Below are positions 49,934-60,857 of a stretch of 64,000 bases of DNA, piece after piece. The number at the start of each line of letters is the position of its first letter. Position 1 is the stretch's first letter. The notes beneath the pieces are model-generated. The model saw nothing but the letters and a program-made list of their open reading frames with translations, ran no database searches and was not told the DNA's origin. Source of the DNA: Poteriospumella lacustris (Eukaryota; Sar; Chrysophyceae; Chromulinales; Dinobryaceae); the NCBI GenBank assembly GCA_008000375.1, contig SMOI01000075.1, positions 61,563 to 125,562 of the forward strand, read 5' to 3'. Both the position numbers and the translations under genes were made by a program.

Positions 49934-51154
49934 ATGAGCGCAGACGATTGTGTGTATTTGGCGTGCAAAGGTACGAAACTTTCTGCGGCGATTTCCAGCT
50001 ATAGGTTGTAATCAATATTTATTTGTTGTTATACTTTAGTGGTATGGTGCGCGGCGGAAGTCGACGACGACGATGATGATAATGATCAGGACACGATTGC
50101 GTCCATCGAGAACGCGACGCTCTCAATATTCTGCGGTGCCAACGAACGATTGAAAGTACCCATTGAGATTTCAGCTTCTAATGGAGAGACAGAATATGCC
50201 AGTATCGGCAAGTTTCACATGTTCGAAGAAGTTTCGGTCGTCCTGGCAACCGACACCCTCGACTCTCACGACGTCGTCGACAAAATAGCGATTCCCATCA
50301 TCTGTCTCGATCGAAAGAAGCCCTCTGATTTGACTCTTGAGGAGCTTGATCTATTGTTTACCATATCATTCAAGGTGCTTCCCTTGCCTCCTTCTGAATT
50401 CATCGACAATGCGCTCGGTGCAGCATCCAGCGCTAAAGAGACGTCGAAACGATCGCTCAGATCACCGGTGACAGCCATCGAAGTCCCTCTTCCATCTACA
50501 CCCAGTCAATTGTCCATCCAGCCGTCACCATCTTCTTCCCAACTGAATCCATCAAAACGTAAGCATGGTGCGCTGGTTGTGCGACTGTCTGATGTTTACA
50601 TGCTGATACGAGGCTTGATGCGGTCTCTGGCCGTGAGTAACTTCCAAGTGGCAGTAGCAACGATGGAAACACTCCAATCACTCACGCAGCACCTTCTGAC
50701 CACTTCACGGATACTTGTTTCCATTTCCATGGATATCGGAATGGAAGTTCTGCAGGCGATTGATGAAACCATCATTGAATCATTAACAGCTCTCGACGAC
50801 ACACTGGCGGCTTATCGCGACGTGGCCGCCAACTGTTTGCGAGCCGTCATTGAGCACCTCAGCATTCAGAATCTTGAGCGATCTGCGGAGAATCTTTTCA
50901 TAGATTGGACGAGGCAACTGATTCGGTTCCCTGTGCGATGGACGAAACCTATTTTGAAGTTGGCGGTCGGTACGGCAACGCCCGTCTTCCAGGTGGCCAA
51001 GCCCTTCGTGATCGATCCTCATCTCGAGCGTGCTCGATCAGCACGGCAGCATTTCATCAGTTATCCTATCGTGGGGAACGCTCTGGTACAAACCGAGAAG
51101 CTTTTGGATTTTACATTGCGGGAAGTGTCCGATGAGCTGCAGCGGCTGTCCTAG
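49934..51154 (+). CDS. Amphipathic-helix protein, possible lipid-droplet coat, two exons
   Basis: Exon 1 is 49934-49970 (MSADDCVYLACK) and exon 2 is 50040-51154; the 69-nt GT-AG intron joins in frame (phase 1), giving 383 residues. An acidic run (DDDDDDND) is followed by a beta-rich section with stretches like ATLSIFCGANERLKVPIEIS, a Ser/Pro linker, and a helical C-terminal half with long amphipathic helices and no full transmembrane span (LVSISMDIGMEVLQAIDETI, LRAVIEHLSIQNLERSAENL, TPVFQVAKPFVID). The C-terminus is reminiscent of perilipin or REF/LDAP-type lipid-droplet proteins, and so is its convergent neighbour. The resemblance is compositional; I cannot assign a family. Confidence 0.6.
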
Positions 51155-51425
51155 GTTCCCCTCAATGAGGCTGTTGTCTGTAAAAGAACAAAAAAGAGTG
51201 AGTCGTACTTCAAAGAGATAGGTCAGTGAATATCATGGAGGATTACAATTCACAAACGGAAAGGCCCAACAGTGGCCTAAACCTTTGCAAGTAGCTAAGC
51301 AATATTCAGATAAACCAGATTATAATTGTTTGCGGCTTCGAAGCCGATTCTCTCGCGATCCAAAGGAATCAAAATTTCACGAGAAAAGCGCAAAATTTAG
51401 TATACATGTCAACCGCCTTTTCTCT

Positions 51426-52424
51426 TTATTGAGATTGTTCAGGAGGAATCACGTAGTTTTTCGTCTCATCAATGGCGACTTGAGCGTATCCCAGAGCAGA
51501 ATCGACGTAAGCGCCGACAAGTTTGTTTTCCTTCAATGTGTTGGTGACATCAACAGCCTTGGAAACAATCTTTTCCACATGAGGCTTTGCTTGATTGATG
51601 TAAGGTTGAGAAACAGTCAAGGTTCTGGACACCAAAGGGGCGCTGGTGTTGACAAGCTTGTGCACATATGGTTGGGCAACTTGCAGCAAGTAGATGAGAG
51701 AACTGAACGTCTGGGTGTCGATCTTGCCTTTAACATCGTTCGCAAACGACTTAACTGATTCATTGACGCCCGCTGCGTAGTCCTTGGCGGCGGTTGTAGT
51801 CTTCTGCACAGTGTCGGTAGTCTTTTGGATGAACTCGGCCGCAGCAGGGAACTTTTCCTTGACCTTCTCGACGAGAGAAGTAACAAATTGCAACGCAAGC
51901 TCGTATCTGGTACGAACGGTTTCCACAGCAGCGGCCTTCGTTTTGTCGGCTTTGGATTCTGCCCACTTTTTGTGGTTCACCACAGCAACAAGGAGCTGAC
52001 GAAGATGCGACGACAGCTTAGCACGCAGACCATCAAGCCCATCGTCCAAAATAACGAGACTCTCAGAGAGAATAGAATCAAGCTTCTCGATCAGCTCATG
52101 GCACTGATCAGCATCAAGAACCAAATTCGACTTGGTGCTCTCGTTGATGTACTTGGTGACGAGCGAAAGAGCGATCAAGGACTTGTCAAACAGAGTTTGG
52201 CTGTATGGGATAAGATCAACGGTCTTCTTTGCGAGACCATAGATCTCAACAGTCGACAAAAACCAAGGGCGTTCTCCCTTCTCCAAGTAGTCAATCACAC
52301 TTTGCACACGAGGCACGTACTTCTCCTCTTGCACTTCTTGTGCTTCCGGCTCTTGAGGTGGCACTGCTTGCACTTCGGGTGCTTCTTGCACCAGTGTCTC
52401 TTGTTCCTTAATTTCGTCAGTCAT
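51426..52424 (-). CDS. Perilipin/REF-like helical protein
   Basis: The protein has 332 residues and no introns. The N-terminus is Glu/Pro/Val-rich (QEAPEVQAVPPQEPEAQEVQ). After YVPRVQSVIDYLEKGERPWF there are repeated amphipathic helices with Val/Tyr/Ala faces, such as TVDLIPYSQTLFDKSLIAL, VETVRTRYELALQFVTSLV and the near-repeats QPYVHKLVNTSAPLVSRTL and QPYINQAKPHVEKIVSK. Such 11-mer-like helices coat lipid droplets in perilipins, REF/LDAP proteins and stramenopile droplet proteins. An apolipoprotein-like or stress-related helical protein is the alternative. It is divergent from Rpt2. Confidence 0.6.
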   Translation of the reverse strand: MTDEIKEQETLVQEAPEVQAVPPQEPEAQEVQEEKYVPRVQSVIDYLEKGERPWFLSTVEIYGLAKKTVDLIPYSQTLFDKSLIALSLVTKYINESTKSNLVLDADQCHELIEKLDSILSESLVILDDGLDGLRAKLSSHLRQLLVAVVNHKKWAESKADKTKAAAVETVRTRYELALQFVTSLVEKVKEKFPAAAEFIQKTTDTVQKTTTAAKDYAAGVNESVKSFANDVKGKIDTQTFSSLIYLLQVAQPYVHKLVNTSAPLVSRTLTVSQPYINQAKPHVEKIVSKAVDVTNTLKENKLVGAYVDSALGYAQVAIDETKNYVIPPEQSQ

Positions 52425-52839
52425 TGTGTCTTGCTATCGTTTCCGTAATTGGATTGTGATTTTAGTGGTGTGGAAGTGTCGATGTGTTAGGAACAGCGGG
52501 TTCCCCTTGCATGCACGTGTTCGATTCCTCACTTTTTCTCCTCATTCGCACACCCTTCGGGGGAGCACAGCGTCACCCCACACCCTTCCAACGGATGAAA
52601 AACACCTTTCCCCCCACCAAAGTGTTTCCGTGGAGTGCGTTTCTTCCTTATGCAGTCTGGGATGGCCCCAAAATGGGTGAGACAATCTAGGTTTCTGTAA
52701 CAACTCTCAGAGCTTCCCTGCCGGCGCGTCTGCATCGAGTTCGCTTTGATTGAGCTTTCGTCTTATTATTCCGTTTGGAGTTTGGCATATCTTTTGGACC
52801 AGCTACCAGCTAGAGAACTTTGTTTGTTTTCGAGAAAAG
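52425..52839. promoter_or_regulatory. Divergent promoter region, perilipin-like gene and Rpt2
   Basis: This is 415 bp between outward start codons. I see no distinctive element and no extra gene. Confidence 0.4.
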
Positions 52840-54406
52840 ATGGAACGCCGAAACGAAAAACCTGGTGACGGTGGAAACGGTGGTGGAAATGGCGGAGGAG
52901 GTGGAGGCGGCGATGGCAACAACAATGACAATGCCGGCCAAAACCAAGATAAAAAGAAAACCCCTCCTCCTGCTCCTAGAACTGTGAAGAGAAAGAAGAA
53001 GAAGGGCCCGTCTGCTGCTGTCCGGGTTCCTCAAGGTAAGGCCAAAGCGCCATTCCGTGTGGACCTCGGTCAACTTGTTTAACCGCTATTTCATAGTTTT
53101 CCCATCCGTCAAGTGCAAGTTGCGTCTTTTGAAGTTGGAGAGAATTAAGGATTATCTGCTCATGGAGCAAGAGTTTATTCAAAATCAAGAGGCGAAGAAG
53201 CCCCGTGAAGAGCAACACGATGTAAGCTTCAGAGTATCGCATGTCCGTTTCAGCTGATACCCAAACGTCACCATTCTCTTTTTCTTACAGAGTGAGCGTG
53301 CAAAGGTCGACGAGCTTCGTGGAAATCCTATGGCTGTTGGAACCTTGGAAGAAATGATTGATGATAACCACGCCATCGTGTCTTCGTCCATGGGACCCGA
53401 GTACTACGTCAACATCTGTTCGTTCGTGAACAAGGACCTACTCGAGCCTGGAAGTACTGTGCTTCTTCACAACAAGGTTCACTCCATTATCGGTATTCTT
53501 CCTGATGATGCGGACCCGATGGTGAGCGTCATGAAGGTGGAGAAGGCCCCGTTGGAGTCTTATGCTGATATTGGTGGTCTGCAGGAGCAGGTAACGCTAC
53601 CAACCAATGTGACGGCAACTATATCGACGGAATCATCATCAAAACATGTCGTCTTCTTGTAGATTCAAGAGATCAAGGAAGCCGTGGAATTGCCTCTCAC
53701 GCATCCAGAGCTATACGAGGAAATCGGTATTCGTCCTCCGAAGGGTGTGATTCTGTACGGCGAGCCCGGCACAGGAAAGACCTTGTTGGCCAAGGCTGTT
53801 GCCAATCAAACAAGTGCGACTTTCTTGCGTGTCGTTGGCTCAGAGCTTATTCAAAAGTATTTGGGTGAAGGCCCAAAGCTTGTACGGGAGCTTTTCCGCG
53901 TCGCAGATGATTTGGCGCCGTCGATTGTGTTCATCGACGAGGTCGATGCCATCGGCAGCAAACGTTACGAAAGCAGCTCCAGTGGCACGCGTGAAATTCA
54001 GCGCACCATGCTTGAATTGTTGAATCAGTTGGATGGTTTCGATGAGCGTGGTGATGTCAAGGTGATCATGGCCACCAATAAGATCGAGAACTTGGACCCT
54101 GCGTTGATTCGTCCTGGTCGTATCGACCGCAAAATCGAATTCCCTTTGCCCGACGTCAAGACGAAGCGCAACATTTTCAAAATTCACACCGGTCGAATGT
54201 CGTTAGCTGATGACGTCGACTTGGAAGTCTTCATCATGAGCAAGGATGAGCTATCAGGTGCTGATATCAAGGCGATCTGTACCGAGGCTGGTCTGTTGGC
54301 CCTCCGTGAGAGACGTATGAGGGTGACACAAGATGATTTCACCAAGGCGAAGGAGAAAGCACTGTACAGAAAACGTGGAAACATTCCAGAGGGATTGTAC
54401 TTGTAA
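52840..54406 (+). CDS. PSMC1: 26S proteasome regulatory ATPase Rpt2 (PSMC1), four exons
   Basis: Rpt2 is one of six AAA ATPases of the 19S base; it opens the 20S gate and drives substrate unfolding. Exons: 52840-53035, 53097-53221, 53291-53590, 53663-54406, all joining in frame, 454 residues. The Gly/Asn-rich N-terminus contains a KKKKKGP-type basic tract as in other Rpt2 proteins. A coiled coil ([15 protein letters not shown]) precedes the OB domain ([14 protein letters not shown]). The AAA module has Walker A GEPGTGKT, Walker [12 protein letters not shown] and the second region of homology with the Arg fingers ([11 protein letters not shown]). The end GLYL provides the HbYX motif that docks into the alpha ring. 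Confidence 0.98.
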
Positions 54407-54507
54407 ATTCGACGGATCGAATTAGTCTTTGTTCAGTTGGCTGTGATGGTGTTTACAATATTTACAGAGGATCGACCGTCGTGGTCCGCAACGCACGCAC
54501 TCGCTGC

Positions 54508-55424
54508 TCAGGTCGCGGTGGGTTCTTTCGGTTGAATAGGTGTTTCACAAACGGGACAGGATGCTTCCGGGCTGGCACTTAACAATGTCAAACACACACT
54601 GCACATGAAGGCCAAGGCCTTCGGTGCCGAATTGTCATCGAAACAGGAGGCCTTGAAGTCGACGGTTGTGGGACGAGGTAACAGCAAATGCGGACGTGTC
54701 GTGTTGTCGGCCAAGTAATGGGTCAACAATAAGGTTAAGAAGTCCTGTAAATAGCCGGTCTTCATGTACAGGCCTTTGGATAAGTAACACGCTTGCTGTG
54801 GACGTCATTTAGAGGAAGTACGTAATTGACCGGGGATCGAAGACGGCAATTTACATCGTACACGGCACTGACCTGCATCAGATTCGAATCAAACGTCGAC
54901 ATCACAAGTGCATCGATGATGATCTTCATCTTCTGGGCGCTGAATATGCAATTCATGACCGAATTGTAGTTTTGATTGTATTGGCTGGGGTTGCGATTGA
55001 AATGGATTGACAAGACACGAGCTTGTACACCGAGCTGCATCTGTAGGCGATTGGAGGTGGCCAACGCCTGTGACAAGGCCATTGAGAGCAAACTTTTGCC
55101 ACCGTGCTGGCCGAAATGCCCTCTCCATTGCTCTAAAACATCACGTAGCCCCTCGAACACGACGTCCTGCAACTCTGGTAAAGATGGAATGAAATCTGGG
55201 GACGCATTCCCTTCAATTTTAGGGTAAAGGAAATGAACACCAAGAGACGTGTAGCCCAATATCATTAGTCGGTTGTCTCTGCAAAAGAGACTATAAGCTC
55301 GACAAAAGAGCATCAACTGACTGAACGCCCCAAAGACTTCCTCTTCGGTCATGTTTTGTTCCAACACTCGTAAGAGCAATGGCTCGATTTCAACAATCAC
55401 GGTCAAGAAGCTAGGGGTAGTCAT
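54508..55424 (-). CDS. GTF2H3: TFIIH subunit p34 / Tfb4 (GTF2H3), two exons
   Basis: p34 is a core TFIIH subunit that pairs with p44 in transcription initiation and nucleotide excision repair. Exon 1 is 54873-55424 and exon 2 is 54508-54795; the 77-nt intron ends at CAG before QACYLSKGLYMK, which matches the family's QQACDITGGLY. The product has 279 residues (human about 308). The vWA-like domain covers residues 1-195 (FLTVIVEIEPLLL, MNCIFSAQKMKIIIDALVM). The C-terminal C4 zinc finger (CFDD, CSVC, CPVCE) is intact. It is divergent from TFIP11. Confidence 0.95.
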
Positions 55425-55759
55425 TTGTTTTTTGCTATCAAGATGGACTGGTCCTCAATTTCAATTCGAAAATGACAGCCACAGTAGTGCCATGTGAGAG
55501 TTGACCATCGTTTTGGAAACAATGAGAGCCGTCGTCGTCGTCGTGCGATGGTCCTTTCATCGTCGATCGATCGACGATGAAGAAGATGGAAGAGGAACCG
55601 TCACTGATCACAGAACTATGTGTTCAACAACGCATTGATCAACTCTGTATCATCTCTGTGTGTTCCGTTTGTGAGGAATAGTGCATATTTGCTTTTGTTG
55701 CTTTTTGAGGGGCGAATAGCGTCGATTCGATTCGATTGGACCGAGAGCAACGAACGACC
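55425..55759. promoter_or_regulatory. Divergent promoter region, GTF2H3 and TFIP11
   Basis: This is 335 bp between two outward genes. It contains a CATCGTCGATCGATCGACGATG palindrome-like tract near 55557-55578. No gene is supported. Confidence 0.4.
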
Positions 55760-57904
55760 ATGAGTAGCAGCGGCAACACCAATGACAACGCAAATGCAGC
55801 GGCACCTCTTGCCACCTGGGAAAAGCATACAAAAGGAATAGGCTCTAAGCTTCTCCAGAAGTTTGGTTTCACGGGCAGATTAGGAGCGAATCAAACAGGC
55901 ATTGCGAAGGCCATCGAAGTGTATGTGCGACCAGCCAATGTTGGACTGGGATTCGGTGATATCGATGCACCAAAGGTCAATGAAGAAAACCACATTCTTG
56001 GAAATTTAGAAACGAAAAAAGAACCAACGAAGAAGAAGAAGAAACGAGAATTGGAAGAAGCTGCCGATGGACAGGGCTGGAAGCGACAAAAGTATCAAAA
56101 GAACCAGACGGCCGACATCGACGAGTATCTGTCGATGCTCGCGACAGAATCTTCTGCCAAGCCTCTAAAGATCATTGATATGCGTGGGCAGCAAATCAAG
56201 ATCATCACAGATGCATCGGAACTGCGCAGTGACGACTGGGACGACGACGTCGACGACACTCCGGACAACCCGCCCATTGGCGCCGAGCTGTTATTCAACT
56301 TGAGCAAAATCTTCGACAACGAGAAATCAAAATACACCACTGCGGCAAAGCGTGCAGAAGAAGAGCGAAAACTACACTTGTCGCTCAAGGAAGACATGAA
56401 AAGTTACCAGGCGAAGAAGGCCGCCGACACGCGACAAGTGCGACGGTACCAGGCGATGCTCGACACGTTACAAGAGCTCAATTCCCTCGCACAGACCATT
56501 TCTGCATCCCCATCTTTGTCGCTTGATGGGATCCTTGCCGCAATGGGCGAATTGCGATTGTTGATTGAGAGTTTATATCGCGTCGATCCTTTGGAATTCA
56601 AGGCACTGGGCTTCACCAAAGCCGTATCCAGTGTTCTCATTTCGCTGGTAGAAACCGTTGCGAGCCGGTCAGATCTTCAGCAACAAGCACAATGGCTCAA
56701 GGCGATTCATTCCAATTGGAACCTACTGGTCAACTATTTCTCCATCCACGACGAATCTTCTCTGGCGAGTGACTGCAAGGTCAGCTATCATCACGCCTTC
56801 GACATGGCCTTCCTTCCCTACTGGCGACAGTTTGTATCTACCCTCTGGAACGGAAGCGAACACATCGAGGCCGTCGTGGCTATCACCACGATGTTGCAAG
56901 CATCGCTTCTTCCTGGCGCGTTCAAGCAGTTGTTAGATGAATACGTCCTCCCCAAATTGGTCGCCGTGGTACAGGCCTGGTCCGATCACACGGGAGTATC
57001 GCTGCACGGGCTGCTTCTCCCCTGGCTACCACTGCTGAAAGAAGCCTTGCAACCTACGTATCCAGAAGTCCGCCGGAAATTGGCACATGTTTTACGGACG
57101 GGGAAACTGTCGAATCCTGTGTTGGTGCAGTGCCTTCGCCCCTGGACCGGTATCTTTGACCAGGGCAGCATGGACAATCTCTTGTCACGTATCGTTCTCC
57201 CGAAACTGGTCGATTACATTCGCGAGGATGTCATTGTCAACCCCGCGAACCAAGAGATTGAGCCACTCAACCATGTGCTTGCCTGGCATGCGGTGTTGCC
57301 GTCTTGGCAATTGGATTGTCTTTTGGCGGGTGAATTGTTTCCGAAACTGATCAACGTGTTGATCACGTGGCTCAGTCAAGACGATCCCGATTACTCAGAA
57401 GTGTCGGTCTGGTACAGTGGATGGAAGTCGGTCTTTCCTGCGGATCTCGTGGAACAGGAGAAGCTTTTGACCTCCAAAGCGCTCGCGTTACTGCTCGATA
57501 TTATGCAGTCGCGGCTTCTGAGTGACACTGCAGGCGACTTTACGACGAAAGTGGCTCCCATTGTGCAGACCATGCAACGCAACAATTATTACGCGCTGGC
57601 GAAGGAGCATTTGGATATGGACTACCGCGAGCGTGCTCCTCCATCAGCGCCCGGCAACACCGCCAATGCAACCGCTACCAATGCCGCGTCGTCACTCAAA
57701 GAAGTCTTGGAGCTGCTCGCCGAGCAACACGGCTTCATCTTTGCGCCCAAATTCGGCAAATCTGTGCAGGGCAAGCCCATCTGGGAATTTGGACACAGCC
57801 AGATCTACTTCTCGAATGACATTGTGTATGTGATGCGCAAACGCAGTGAACGTGCTGAGTGGACGGCCGTGTCCTTGTCGGATTTGATCGACCTGTCGCG
57901 ATAG
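55760..57904 (+). CDS. TFIP11: TFIP11 / STIP1 / Ntr1-type G-patch splicing factor
   Basis: TFIP11 activates the DHX15/Prp43 helicase through its G-patch and drives disassembly of the intron lariat spliceosome. The protein has 714 residues and no introns. The G-patch starts almost at the N-terminus (HTKGIGSKLLQKFGFTGRLG, then LGANQTGIAKAIE). The central GCFC domain is recognisable (LPYWRQFVSTLWNGSEHIEA, LSNPVLVQCLRPWTGIFDQG). The C-terminus has the family's LAEQHGFIFAPKFGKSVQGK and IYFSNDIVYV. Animal and plant homologues have about 100 extra residues (TIP_N) before the G-patch; here they are missing or lie in an unidentified upstream exon. The start is the first ATG (MSSSGNTND). Confidence 0.93.
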   Translation: MSSSGNTNDNANAAAPLATWEKHTKGIGSKLLQKFGFTGRLGANQTGIAKAIEVYVRPANVGLGFGDIDAPKVNEENHILGNLETKKEPTKKKKKRELEEAADGQGWKRQKYQKNQTADIDEYLSMLATESSAKPLKIIDMRGQQIKIITDASELRSDDWDDDVDDTPDNPPIGAELLFNLSKIFDNEKSKYTTAAKRAEEERKLHLSLKEDMKSYQAKKAADTRQVRRYQAMLDTLQELNSLAQTISASPSLSLDGILAAMGELRLLIESLYRVDPLEFKALGFTKAVSSVLISLVETVASRSDLQQQAQWLKAIHSNWNLLVNYFSIHDESSLASDCKVSYHHAFDMAFLPYWRQFVSTLWNGSEHIEAVVAITTMLQASLLPGAFKQLLDEYVLPKLVAVVQAWSDHTGVSLHGLLLPWLPLLKEALQPTYPEVRRKLAHVLRTGKLSNPVLVQCLRPWTGIFDQGSMDNLLSRIVLPKLVDYIREDVIVNPANQEIEPLNHVLAWHAVLPSWQLDCLLAGELFPKLINVLITWLSQDDPDYSEVSVWYSGWKSVFPADLVEQEKLLTSKALALLLDIMQSRLLSDTAGDFTTKVAPIVQTMQRNNYYALAKEHLDMDYRERAPPSAPGNTANATATNAASSLKEVLELLAEQHGFIFAPKFGKSVQGKPIWEFGHSQIYFSNDIVYVMRKRSERAEWTAVSLSDLIDLSR

Positions 57905-58014
57905 TCCGGCGGCGGGCGTTCACACGCATCGATGTAACTACCGATACACCACCCACTGAGAGAGTATCTATTTACAAGTGTTTTCTTACAATATAAACAA
58001 GGCAAGGTGGTGTC

Positions 58015-58482
58015 CTACTTCCCAGCGATGCATTGGTTGACCAATCCCGATAGATGTGCGTTTTCCAGGGCGGCAGCGACTCGCTCTTTGTCGTTTAATT
58101 GTTTGTTGATGGCGGCCTCCGATTGGTGAGCACCAGGAGAAATCTGAACTGTTACCTTGAAGCGAGGAGGCAAGCAACGTAGCAATTGGACTCGAATACA
58201 CAGGCCAATCAACGTCGCCATGGAGCAGTGGGGAATGGTCGGTGTGAAGAACACGTCGATTCTGTTTCCAGCGTCTGAGATTTTGATGTTCTCCACTGTC
58301 ACGACATTCAGTTGCTGCAAGGTGAGTGGATGCTCAGGGTCATTCAGATTACGAATCAATTCGAATATCTCCTCCGCCGAGAAGGGCTCCCGCTCCTCTT
58401 CATCGTCGAAGTCGACGGTACCCACCCAGGCATCTTGTTCAACTTTGTGCACAATTGGATTTGCATTGATTAATTCCGCCAT
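58015..58482 (-). CDS. CIAO2B: CIAO2B / MIP18 (FAM96B), cytosolic Fe-S targeting factor
   Basis: CIAO2B works with CIAO1 and MMS19 to insert Fe-S clusters into nuclear and cytosolic enzymes such as polymerases and helicases. The protein has 155 residues (human 163). The MIP18/DUF59 fold shows IFELIRNLNDPEHPLTLQQL, then NVVTVENIKI, and the key segment FTPTIPHCSMATLIGLCIRV, which contains the conserved Cys. The ending HLSGLVNQCIAGK is family-typical. The start at 58482 (MAELINANPIV) is the first ATG. Only about 88 bp separate it from the divergent CRAMP1-like gene. Confidence 0.97.
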   Translation of the reverse strand: MAELINANPIVHKVEQDAWVGTVDFDDEEEREPFSAEEIFELIRNLNDPEHPLTLQQLNVVTVENIKISDAGNRIDVFFTPTIPHCSMATLIGLCIRVQLLRCLPPRFKVTVQISPGAHQSEAAINKQLNDKERVAAALENAHLSGLVNQCIAGK

Positions 58483-58570
58483 TCTTGCTCCCTCTTTTTT
58501 TTGGACGATCTTTCGAGATAGGGGAAGCACAGTTGATGTGATCAAATGTATTCTGTTTTACGATTGGACT

Positions 58571-60273
58571 ATGGACTACATACCCATATTACCGGCGGCG
58601 AAAGAGCAGAAGATGGTGACGACGACGACGACGAAGACGACGACACGACGACGACGACGGCCGCCCCTCCGTTGCCTTTGCCCTTCACAAACAACCGACG
58701 ACGGGGACGGAGCATTGAGCATCTCACAATGTATATGCACGGAGAGAGATCAAGAAGTCGTCTACAGAGTGGATAGTGACTTCCCCACGCGGAGACAAAT
58801 GGCACAGGCGGGATTGAAAGTCAAAATTCGGTTCGTGCCGTTCAACGAAGCTTCGAAAGATCTGATACTCGCCAGTGGACACAAACAAGTGCTGGATGTG
58901 ACAGTGAAGGTGAGAATTTCCCGTAGTATCTGCGATTATTCTTCTAGAATGACGGATGGTGTGATATGGGGCGCGTACAGGCGAAGAAAGGATGGAAGAG
59001 CGTGGTGGAGCATTTGTTGTCCAAGTGGAGTAGCATCGATGACATCGACAAACGGCTACAGCTATTCCTTCTCAAGGAAGGAGAGCCTCCTTCAACGACA
59101 GTCAATTTCAATCACGATTATTTCTTTGAAGAGGCCGTTGAAGCGGTCTTGATGCGGGATGCAGGCTTTCGTAGCGTACTCATGACTCCCAACTTGAAGA
59201 TAGCCGATGTGGTACCATTAGTGATGTTCTCTTACGCAATAAACAACATAGAGCCCCCTGCTATAGCACCCAATGCTAGCACCAGCGAGGCAAGCCTTCC
59301 GCCAGGCTTTACAGTCATGGATGACAGCTGGATGCAAGCATTCAGCTTGATGAACCACCCCGCCCCATCTACAAACACTGGCAACACCGAATCGCGAGCC
59401 AAACCCCCTGCAACATCCAACGAATCCGATCATTTCAGTATGCTCAAGCGATATGATGCGAGTTTACCCGGCTTCTCTGCCTCCGTCTTGGGTCGCTTCG
59501 CGTCAGGTGCCAGTCACCTCATCAACCCCAGTCATAGCCTCTTGGGTGGCGTTCTGCCCGCTGAGAAATCATCATCAGAAGCAAAGCATCCACCAGAGAA
59601 ATCGGCGACGTCGTCGTCTAGTCGTATCTATGAGAGTGTGGAGCGGGCTATCATCTCTGCCAGTCCCAGCGCTGTGCCGAGCACTGCCTCGGAGGGATTG
59701 AGCCAGCAGCTTAGCCCCAGCTCGTCCAACTTGTCACTGTTGTCGTCGGGAGGAGAGGACGGCAGCAATATGTCCATCAATATGCTCAAGGTGCGCTACA
59801 AGAAGAAGCCAAAGAGAGAAGAGAAGGTCGAAGAGAAGGCGGCGGCTGCGGCCGTTCGTCTGGCTTCGCCCATCAAGCCCCTGCGAGCGCCAGAGCCCGC
59901 CCCGGTGGAGGTGGCACCTGTCCCAGCTGCAGAGATCGAGCCGACACCTGTCGCACTCTCTACTCCTCCCTCATCGCCAGGAATTCTGTCGCCGATGTCA
60001 GACAGGAAGCGGAAGCGTGTTCGCTTCGAACGAGAGAACGAATCAGCGCTGACGCAGTCGCTGGCATCGCTGGTGTCACCGTCCAAGTTCTCACCCATCG
60101 CTAAGGCGACGGTGCGCTCCGTCAGCAAGGGCCACGTCTATTTGCCCGCCCACAGCAGTACGTTGGTGGAACCAAAGTTTATGCCCACGCTGAACCGCCG
60201 CGGCAGAAGCAGGCCAGAGCTGAGGCGGATCAAACCCACCTTCATCCGTCCGTTGTCCGTTACCGACGAGTAG
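58571..60273 (+). CDS. CRAMP1/TKI1-like protein without SANT domain, two exons
   Basis: Exon 1 is 58571-58909 and exon 2 is 58981-60273 (71-nt intron, phase 0), 543 residues. Residues about 82-190 resemble the conserved ubiquitin-like region of Cramped (CRAMP1) and plant TSL-kinase interacting protein 1: KVKIRFVPFNEASKDLI, then LDVTVKAKKGWKSVVEHL and LSKWSS. CRAMP1 controls linker-histone gene expression. The SANT domain that precedes this region in animals is absent, and there is no room for it before the divergent CIAO2B gene. The second half is Ser/Pro-rich with a basic cluster (DRKRKRVRFERENES) and an Arg-rich end, consistent with a nuclear protein. The assignment rests on one short region. 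Confidence 0.5.
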
Positions 60274-60857
60274 TCCGCATACACCCACACACGCTCACAC
60301 GCACACGTGCACTCACTCCAGCAGACGGCGGTGTCCGTGTGCCACGTGTTGTGTTCTGTAAATAGCTTATAAGACCAATGCTGTGTTGAACCACGTTGCA
60401 CCAATATACGTACGTACTACCACCACGTCACGGATACTGTTAAGCGACAAACACATGCGACAGAGGATGGCCGTCGCGCGTCGCTGTTACCGTCACCGTC
60501 ACCGGCGCTGAGCAGCGACGGCGGTTTCGGATTCTGCAGCGCTGGCCTCCTCGTCGTCGTCATCGTGTACGGCGGCTTCGAGTCGTTTGCATCGTCGACG
60601 GCGGCTCCCTCGTCCATCGTCGCGATGGATATTGATAGACAATAAATAGATTTGCCACGCTGTGGAGACTGGTCCTCGTTGTTTTCATACTTTGTACAGA
60701 TTGTGGGAACACGGGATCTACCGTGGGAGTGCGTCGTTGTCGTGTTTGTTGAGAGAAAAGAGACGAGAATCCCGTTTGATTTACATCGGTTGAGGAGAGC
60801 CCGATCTCAACGTTCGCACAGCCTTAGTATCCCGTATCAAGACACATTTATACAGCT
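60274..60857. other. Intergenic, CRAMP1-like 3' flank and formin promoter
   Basis: This is 584 bp between two plus-strand genes. It includes CACACGCACACGTGCAC repeats (60285-60312) and no supported gene on either strand. Confidence 0.5.
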
